Origin: JBBARC01 sp040400005
GTDB lineage: Bacteria > Pseudomonadota > Alphaproteobacteria > Acetobacterales > Acetobacteraceae
DNA: 36,148 nt
Assembly: GCA_040400005.1 (NCBI GenBank)
Contig: JBBARC010000038.1
Span: forward strand, 1 to 36,148
Reading direction: 5' to 3'
Below the pieces are notes generated by a model. It saw nothing but the letters and a program-made list of their open reading frames with translations, made no database searches and was not told the origin of the DNA. This document shows, one piece after another, positions 31,813-36,148 of this stretch. Every line of letters starts with the position of its first letter. Within the stretch, counting starts at the first letter, position 1. The translations under genes were made by a program, and so were the position numbers.

Positions 31813-31942
31813 CGATGCAACATCCTTTGAAAAGCCAATTTATGGGGTGCATATCTTGCTGCGAACCCTGCTATTAGATGGCTGGCCATCTTATTTACCA
31901 ATCCGTCGCATGATTTTTGACGGCAATATCAGGAGATACGCT

Positions 31943-33049
31943 ATGAACTTCCGTTCCACGCTGCTCGCGCTCAGCGTGATCGCAGCCCCAAGTGCCGTTT
32001 TGGCACAACCGATTGCTGGCCCCTATGTGAGCCTCGGCGCCGGTGTTGACTACCTGCAGGACCAGAACATTCGTTCGTCCAACATCGCAGGCATCGGCCA
32101 GGTGATCACCGGCGGGCAGACCCGCAGTGACCTCGGCGGCGTCGGCACGGCATCGGTTGGCTGGGGCTTCGGCAATGGCTTCCGCGCTGAATTGCAGGGC
32201 GATTATCGCGAAACCAAGCTGTACAGCATCAATGGCGCCTCTTCGAGCGGCTTCACTGAGCAGTTCGGCGGTTTTGTGAACGGCCTGTATGATTTCGATC
32301 TGTCCGGCAGCGGCACGCCGAACGTGGTTCCCTTCCTGGGCGCCGGCGTTGGCTACGAAGTGAACCATTTACGCAATGTGCATCTCGATGGTATTGATGG
32401 GGCTGGCAATCCGGTCCTGTTCCGCACCACCGGTAGCAAGGGCGATTTCGCCGTTCAGGCGATTGCTGGTTTTGCTTACAACATCCCCGAAGTGCCCGGC
32501 TTGGCACTGACCGCCGAATATCGCTTCACCGCGATGCCGTCGGACCTGACGCATGACGGCCAGTATCTGACCGCTTGCTGCTCTAGCCGCATCACCACGA
32601 AAGTGGATGGCAGCTACAACCACCAGGGCATTGTTGGCATCCGCTACGCGTTGTGGGCGCCAGAGGTTGCTCCGGTTCCGGAAGCTGTAGCGCCGATTGC
32701 AACGCCGCCGGTGACCGCAGCCCGCACCTATCTGGTGTTCTTCGATTGGGATCGCGCTGATCTTTCGCCGCGCGCCCGCGAAATCGTCGGCCAGGCAGCT
32801 GCTGCTTCGACCCACGTGCAAACCACCAAAATCGAAGTTAACGGCTACACCGATCTTTCCGGCACGGCCGCTTACAACCAGAAACTATCGGTTCGTCGCG
32901 CGAAAGCGGTTGAAGCCGAGCTGGTTAAAGACGGCGTGGCGCAGGCCGCGATCGACATCCATGGTTATGGCGAGAGCAACCCGCTCGTGCCAACCGCCAA
33001 GGGTGTGCGCGAACCGCAGAACCGTCGCGTGGAAATTATCCTGAAGTAA
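31943..33049 (+). CDS. OmpA-family outer membrane protein
   Basis: A 368-residue outer-membrane protein. It has a signal peptide MNFRSTLLALSVIAAPSAVLAQ, then a beta-barrel of alternating strands each ending in aromatic residues (GPYVSLGAGVDYLQ, GTASVGWGFGNGF, VVPFLGAGVGYEV, LALTAEYRF, QGIVGIRYALW). A Pro/Ala linker (PEVAPVPEAVAPIATPPV) leads to the periplasmic OmpA peptidoglycan-binding domain (YLVFFDWDRADLSPRAREI, IEVNGYTDLSGTAAYNQKLSVRRAKAV, NRRVEI). An upstream in-frame extension is rejected since AGGAG precedes 31943 at seven bases. Codon use favours C-ending codons (for example TTC for Phe), unlike the steroid genes, suggesting high expression. Confidence 0.93.
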   Translation: MNFRSTLLALSVIAAPSAVLAQPIAGPYVSLGAGVDYLQDQNIRSSNIAGIGQVITGGQTRSDLGGVGTASVGWGFGNGFRAELQGDYRETKLYSINGASSSGFTEQFGGFVNGLYDFDLSGSGTPNVVPFLGAGVGYEVNHLRNVHLDGIDGAGNPVLFRTTGSKGDFAVQAIAGFAYNIPEVPGLALTAEYRFTAMPSDLTHDGQYLTACCSSRITTKVDGSYNHQGIVGIRYALWAPEVAPVPEAVAPIATPPVTAARTYLVFFDWDRADLSPRAREIVGQAAAASTHVQTTKIEVNGYTDLSGTAAYNQKLSVRRAKAVEAELVKDGVAQAAIDIHGYGESNPLVPTAKGVREPQNRRVEIILK

Positions 33050-33078
33050 GCTTTGGCTTTCTTCTGGGTTAAGTGATC

Positions 33079-33109
33079 GGGCCGGGGGGGCAACCCCCCG
33101 GCCCTTTTT
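33079..33109 (+). terminator. Intrinsic terminator of ompA
   Basis: A perfect 11-bp GC stem GGGCCGGGGGG / CCCCCCGGCCC with a four-base GCAA loop is followed by five T. It lies 30 bp after the ompA stop. This is a clear Rho-independent terminator. Confidence 0.9.
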
Positions 33110-33134
33110 CTTCAGTGCAATCGGGTGAAAGTAA

Positions 33135-33290
33135 GATTCTTCTTTTTCTGAAGAAAAAAGAAGCAAAAAGACTTTTGTTATGCGGGGCCTGGGGCAACCA
33201 TGCCACCGCGATCTCCGAACCAGCGTCAAAAAAGTCTTTTTGGTTTCTTTTTTCGGAAGTCAAAAAGAAAATTATTACTTTTTTTGGTGT
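33135..33290 (-). repeat. MITE-like palindromic element, copy 2
   Basis: The left end (from about 33135) reads GATTCTTCTTTTTCTGAAG and so on to AAAAAGACTTTTG. The right end from about 33225 carries the inverse TCAAAAAAGTCTTTTTGG with an AT-rich tail to 33290. The core at 33186-33209 (GGCCTGGGGCAACCATGCCACCGC) is the reverse complement, with three or four changes, of the 9963-9986 core. It fills the gap between the ompA terminator and gtrA. Confidence 0.7.
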
Positions 33291-33307
33291 TCATCGGCTG
33301 GGGTTTT

Positions 33308-33742
33308 ATGTGGCGGCGGATTGACGATTTTATCGGCCGCCGTCTGGGCGCCGAACGGGCGGTGCTGGCGCGGCAATTTGCGCAATTCGCGCTGATTGGC
33401 GCGCAGGGCTTTGCCTGGGATAATTTGGTAGTGTACTCGGCGGCGCCTTACCTGGGGCCGTACTGGGCGGCGGTGCTATCGTACATTTTTGTCGGCGTAA
33501 TCAACTGGGCGTTAAACCGGATATGGACCTACCGCGCACAAGCCCATGCGCCGATAAAACAGCAATTACCGCGGTTTTTGGTGGCCAATTTAGTCGGGTT
33601 TGTGCTCAACCGCGGGGTTGCGTTTTTGATTCTGTGGACTGTGCCAATCACCCAAATCTATCTGTTCATCCCGCTGGCAGCCGGCACCGCGTCCGGCATG
33701 TTCGTTAATTTTTATCTTTCGCGACGCTACGTGTTCGGCTGA
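33308..33742 (+). CDS. GtrA-family membrane protein
   Basis: A 144-residue small membrane protein with four hydrophobic segments (FALIGAQGFAWDNLVVYSA, YWAAVLSYIFVGVINWALN, FLVANLVGFVLNRGVAFLIL, LFIPLAAGTASGMFVNFYL) and the GtrA ending of NFYLSRRYVFG. GtrA proteins are thought to help flip undecaprenyl-linked sugars across the membrane. I start at ATG 33308; the open frame extends upstream to 33200 but that part is the MITE-like repeat. No glycosyltransferase is adjacent, although one is 5 kb upstream. Confidence 0.86.
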   Translation: MWRRIDDFIGRRLGAERAVLARQFAQFALIGAQGFAWDNLVVYSAAPYLGPYWAAVLSYIFVGVINWALNRIWTYRAQAHAPIKQQLPRFLVANLVGFVLNRGVAFLILWTVPITQIYLFIPLAAGTASGMFVNFYLSRRYVFG

Positions 33743-33782
33743 GCGGTGGCGCCCGCGGTGGTTTTGCTTTAGGCCCATCGCC

Positions 33783-34520
33783 ATGCAGGCGATCGAAGTC
33801 GTTTCACTTACCAAGCGTTACCGCGCAGCCCTGGCGGTAGACGATATTAGTTTTACGGTGGCCCGCGGGCAGACCGTCGGGCTGCTCGGCGGCAATGGCG
33901 CCGGCAAAACCACCACCATTGCCATGTTGCTGGGGTTGCTGGTGCCCACCGCGGGTAAAATTACCGTGCTGGGCCACGATATGGCGCGCGATCGATTTGC
34001 CGCCTTGGCGCGGTTGAATTTTTCATCGCCTTACATCGCCCTGCCCGCCCGCCTGACCGTGGCCGAAAACCTGCGGGTGTATGGGCACCTGTATAATGTG
34101 CGCGATATCGAACAACGCATCCGCGATTTGGCCGAGGAGCTGGATCTGGGGGCGTTGTTAAACCGCCAGGCCGGCCAATTATCGGCCGGGCAAAAAACCC
34201 GCGTAGCCCTGGCCAAGGCCTTGGTGAACCGGCCGGAATTGCTGTTGCTGGACGAACCCACCGCAAGCCTAGACCCCGATACCGGCGATATGGTGCGCAG
34301 TTGGCTGGAACGCTACCGCGCCGACAGCGGCTGTTCGATTTTGCTGGCATCCCACAACATGGCCGAAGTGGAACGTCTGTGCGGCCAGGTGCTGATGATG
34401 AAGCAAGGCCAGATTGTGGATCGGGGTAGCCCTGCCGAGTTGTTAAACCGCTACCGGCGCGATGATTTGGAAGACGTGTTTTTGGATATCGCGCGTAACC
34501 GCCAGGCGGAGGAAGTATGA
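33783..34520 (+). CDS. ABC transporter ATP-binding subunit
   Basis: A 245-residue ABC ATPase. It has a Walker A motif GGNGAGKTTT (about residues 36-45), a signature LSAGQKTRVALAKAL, Walker B LLLLDEPTASLD and the His switch LLASHNMAEVE. It resembles the DrrA/NodI group that drives ABC-2 type exporters of drugs or lipid-linked glycans. The permease follows with an ATGA overlap. Substrate unknown. Confidence 0.92.
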   Translation: MQAIEVVSLTKRYRAALAVDDISFTVARGQTVGLLGGNGAGKTTTIAMLLGLLVPTAGKITVLGHDMARDRFAALARLNFSSPYIALPARLTVAENLRVYGHLYNVRDIEQRIRDLAEELDLGALLNRQAGQLSAGQKTRVALAKALVNRPELLLLDEPTASLDPDTGDMVRSWLERYRADSGCSILLASHNMAEVERLCGQVLMMKQGQIVDRGSPAELLNRYRRDDLEDVFLDIARNRQAEEV

Positions 34521-35314
34521 TTTCGCTGCGGCGTATTTGGGGGCTGATTTACCGGCATTTGTGCCTGTACCGGCGATCGTGGCCGCGGCTGGTGGATTTG
34601 GCCTACTGGCCGATTCTGCAAATGACCATATGGGGGTTTACCAGCAGCTTTTTTGCCAGCCGCCTGGGGTCTAACGGTGCTGTTACCATCGGGTTTTTGG
34701 TCGGCGGTGTGTTGCTATGGGAAACTGCGGTGCGCAGCCATTTGGGCTTTGCGGTGAGCTTTATGGAGGAAATCTGGTCGCGCAATTTGGGCCATTTGTT
34801 TATCAGCCCGTTGCGCCCGATTGAACTGCTGGCGGCCCTTATTCTGATTTCGATTTTGCGCATGTTACTGGGGGTTATTCCGGCAGCGATTTTGGCATCT
34901 GTGATGTACCATTTCAATGTGCTCAGCATCGGCCCAGTGCTGGTGCTGTTTGCCGCCAATCTGATGATCATGGGCTGGTGGATTGCGCTGGGCTGCATTG
35001 CCCTGATTTTAAGCCAGGGCGGCGGTGCGGAAAGCCTGGTGTGGTCGTTGCTGGTCGGGTTATCGCCGTTTGCGGCGGTGTATTACCCGGTGGCGATTAT
35101 GCCGCATTGGCTGCAGCCGATTGCGCTTATTTTGCCCGCCGCCCACGTGTTTGAAGGCATGCGCGCCGCCATCGCCCATGGGGTGATTGCGTGGGACCAT
35201 TTGGCCTGGGCAAGCGGCCTGAACCTGATCTGGCTGATTGCCGCATCCCTGCTGTTTTCGCACCAGTTTCATGCCGCGCGCAGCAATGGCGCGCTGATGA
35301 ATATCGGTGAGTAG
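34517..35314 (+). CDS. ABC-2 type exporter permease
   Basis: A 265-residue membrane protein with about six hydrophobic segments, including WPRLVDLAYWPILQMTIWGFTSSFFA near the start, VLVLFAANLMIMGWWIALGCIALIL mid-protein, and WASGLNLIWLIAASLLFSHQF at the end. This is the standard ABC-2 permease layout. It partners the upstream ATPase with which it overlaps by four bases. Possible substrates include a surface glycan or lipid, given the GtrA gene nearby; not shown by sequence. Confidence 0.9.
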   Translation: MISLRRIWGLIYRHLCLYRRSWPRLVDLAYWPILQMTIWGFTSSFFASRLGSNGAVTIGFLVGGVLLWETAVRSHLGFAVSFMEEIWSRNLGHLFISPLRPIELLAALILISILRMLLGVIPAAILASVMYHFNVLSIGPVLVLFAANLMIMGWWIALGCIALILSQGGGAESLVWSLLVGLSPFAAVYYPVAIMPHWLQPIALILPAAHVFEGMRAAIAHGVIAWDHLAWASGLNLIWLIAASLLFSHQFHAARSNGALMNIGE

Positions 35315-35319
35315 AGAAA

Positions 35320-35943
35320 ATGAACACGGGAATCACGCGGTTTTTTCTGGTGCGCCATGCGTTGGTGGAAGCCGGCGCAAGGCAGTTTTTGTATGGCCGC
35401 ATGGATGTGCCGGTGTGCGCGGAAACACTTGCCGCCGATGCTGGCATTTGTGCGGCACTTGCACGGCGGCTGCCGGCGGGCGCGCATTATGTGGTGACAC
35501 CGTTAAGCCGCACGCGCGCGACGCTGGCGGCAATCAGGGGCCCTGACATGACCGCCCCTGCCGTGGAAGACGGTTTGATCGAACAGGATTTGGGTGCCTG
35601 GCAAGGCCTCGCCCACGCCGAACTGCCGGCCCTACTGGCACAGCCGGCGCATGCGTTCTGGCCGCTGGGGGCAACCGAATTGCCTCCCGGTGGCGAAAGC
35701 ATGAACCAAGTGGTGGCGCGCGTGGGTGCCACGCTGGAACGAATTGCGGCCGAACGGCCAGGCCAGGATGTGGTGGCGGTAAGCCACGGCGGCGCCATTC
35801 GCGGGGCGGTTGCGCATGCGCTGGGGGTGCACGCGCACGCGGCACTGCATTTAGCGATCGGCAATTTGTCGCTGACGCAACTGGAGCGCCACCCGGAAGG
35901 CTGGCGGGTGGTTGGCGTAAACGAAACGGTAGGCGGCGCTTAA
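35320..35943 (+). CDS. Histidine phosphatase (phosphoglycerate mutase-like)
   Basis: A 207-residue protein of the histidine phosphatase family. It has RHALVEAGARQFLYGRMD near the start (the phosphate-accepting histidine in the RH motif, with A in place of the usual G), LSRTRATLAAI (second arginine), the acidic EQDLGAWQG motif and VSHGGAIRG with the second catalytic histidine. Members include GpmB-like mutases, CobC alpha-ribazole phosphatase and broad phosphatases; which applies here cannot be told. It begins five bases after the permease gene, so it probably shares its transcript. Confidence 0.9.
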   Translation: MNTGITRFFLVRHALVEAGARQFLYGRMDVPVCAETLAADAGICAALARRLPAGAHYVVTPLSRTRATLAAIRGPDMTAPAVEDGLIEQDLGAWQGLAHAELPALLAQPAHAFWPLGATELPPGGESMNQVVARVGATLERIAAERPGQDVVAVSHGGAIRGAVAHALGVHAHAALHLAIGNLSLTQLERHPEGWRVVGVNETVGGA

Positions 35944-35994
35944 GATTTAAGGCGACGCTGCAGCGCCATGCGTAAAAATTCCTGACGGAACTTA

Positions 35995-36022
35995 TACCCA
36001 GACCAGACATTTTAACTGGGTA
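35995..36022. promoter_or_regulatory. Weak inverted repeat before the right-edge gene
   Basis: TACCCAG (35995-36001) and CTGGGTA (36016-36022) form a 7-bp dyad with a 14-base spacer. It lies in the gap after the histidine phosphatase and before a possible new start at 36087. It could be an operator, but a 7-bp dyad can occur by chance. Confidence 0.3.
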
Positions 36023-36086
36023 GAAACCACGCGCCGCTGCCCCCCCAGAGCCCCCTCCCCTGGCGCCCGATGAGGACTGTATCACG

Positions 36087-36148
36087 ATGAACGCAGGCGC
36101 GATTTTGATGATTATCCCGATCGCCGATGGTCGGCCAAATTTTGGTGC
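36087..36148 (+). CDS. Possible 5' end of a gene cut by the window edge
   Basis: An ATG at 36087 opens a frame to the window end (MNAGAILMIIPIADGRPNFG...), with GAGGA about ten bases upstream. Only about 20 residues are visible and nothing identifies the product. Confidence 0.35.
   Translation, partial: MNAGAILMIIPIADGRPNFG

Noticed and set aside
31813..31942. Promoter between patatin and ompA
   Set aside because: A promoter must be here, but I could not find a -35/-10 pair at proper spacing that stands out.
33200..33307. Upstream extension of the GtrA frame
   Set aside because: The extra residues are encoded by the MITE-like repeat and are Lys/Phe-rich low-complexity sequence; the ATG at 33308 fits GtrA length.
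1..36148. tRNA or rRNA genes
   Set aside because: No cloverleaf-like sequence or conserved rRNA segment was recognised on either strand.

Overview
The window looks like an alphaproteobacterial chromosome. I favour an Acetobacteraceae-like host because of the G+C-rich coding sequence, the SOUL/patatin/OmpA/GtrA gene content, and the AT-rich palindromic intergenic repeats with an AAGTCTTTTTGCTTCTTTTT core. That family placement rests on memory and is inference.

About two thirds of the window (81-24345) is a steroid-ring degradation cluster built as two divergent operons around a 392-bp control region (7814-8205). The minus-strand operon runs hsaA, hsaD, hsaE, hsaG, hsaF, a KstD-like flavoprotein and a phosphotriesterase-fold hydrolase. 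It covers 9,10-seco cleavage products of rings A/B: hydroxylation, C-C hydrolysis, then hydratase, aldolase and acetaldehyde dehydrogenase steps giving HIP plus central metabolites. The plus-strand operon begins with two SDR genes and the ring-A extradiol dioxygenase hsaC. It continues with the ring C/D (HIP) genes: ipdA, ipdB, a crotonase, ipdC, echA20, a pair of acyl-CoA dehydrogenases, fadA6, an SDR, a third acyl-CoA dehydrogenase, ipdF, a MaoC hydratase, a textbook ketosteroid isomerase (Tyr14/Asp38/Asp99), a second thiolase and an adrenodoxin-type ferredoxin. Many junctions overlap (ATGA or similar), which implies translational coupling. Several expected parts are absent here: flavin reductase HsaB, 9-alpha-hydroxylase KshAB, HIP-CoA ligase FadD3, a KstR/TesR-type regulator and any steroid transporter.

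From 24.5 to 29.95 kb there is a surface-glycan style block. Two minus-strand genes (a degenerate methyltransferase-like coiled-coil protein and a DUF4214-like protein) diverge from an unknown protein coupled to a GT4 glycosyltransferase. A hairpin-rich 200-bp spacer and a sulfotransferase-like gene follow.

From 29.9 kb to the right edge the genes look ordinary: a coupled patatin phospholipase/SOUL heme-binding pair (minus), an OmpA-family porin with a clear intrinsic terminator, a GtrA membrane protein, an ABC-2 exporter pair, a histidine phosphatase, and the possible start of one more gene.

Non-coding structure is unusually rich. There are three tandem 31-bp units carrying GNRA-loop hairpins and a CTACG repeat cluster over a candidate promoter in the divergent region. 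An inverted repeat sits inside the hsa operon. Two full copies and two solo ends of a MITE-like palindromic element are present, along with several short tandem repeats.
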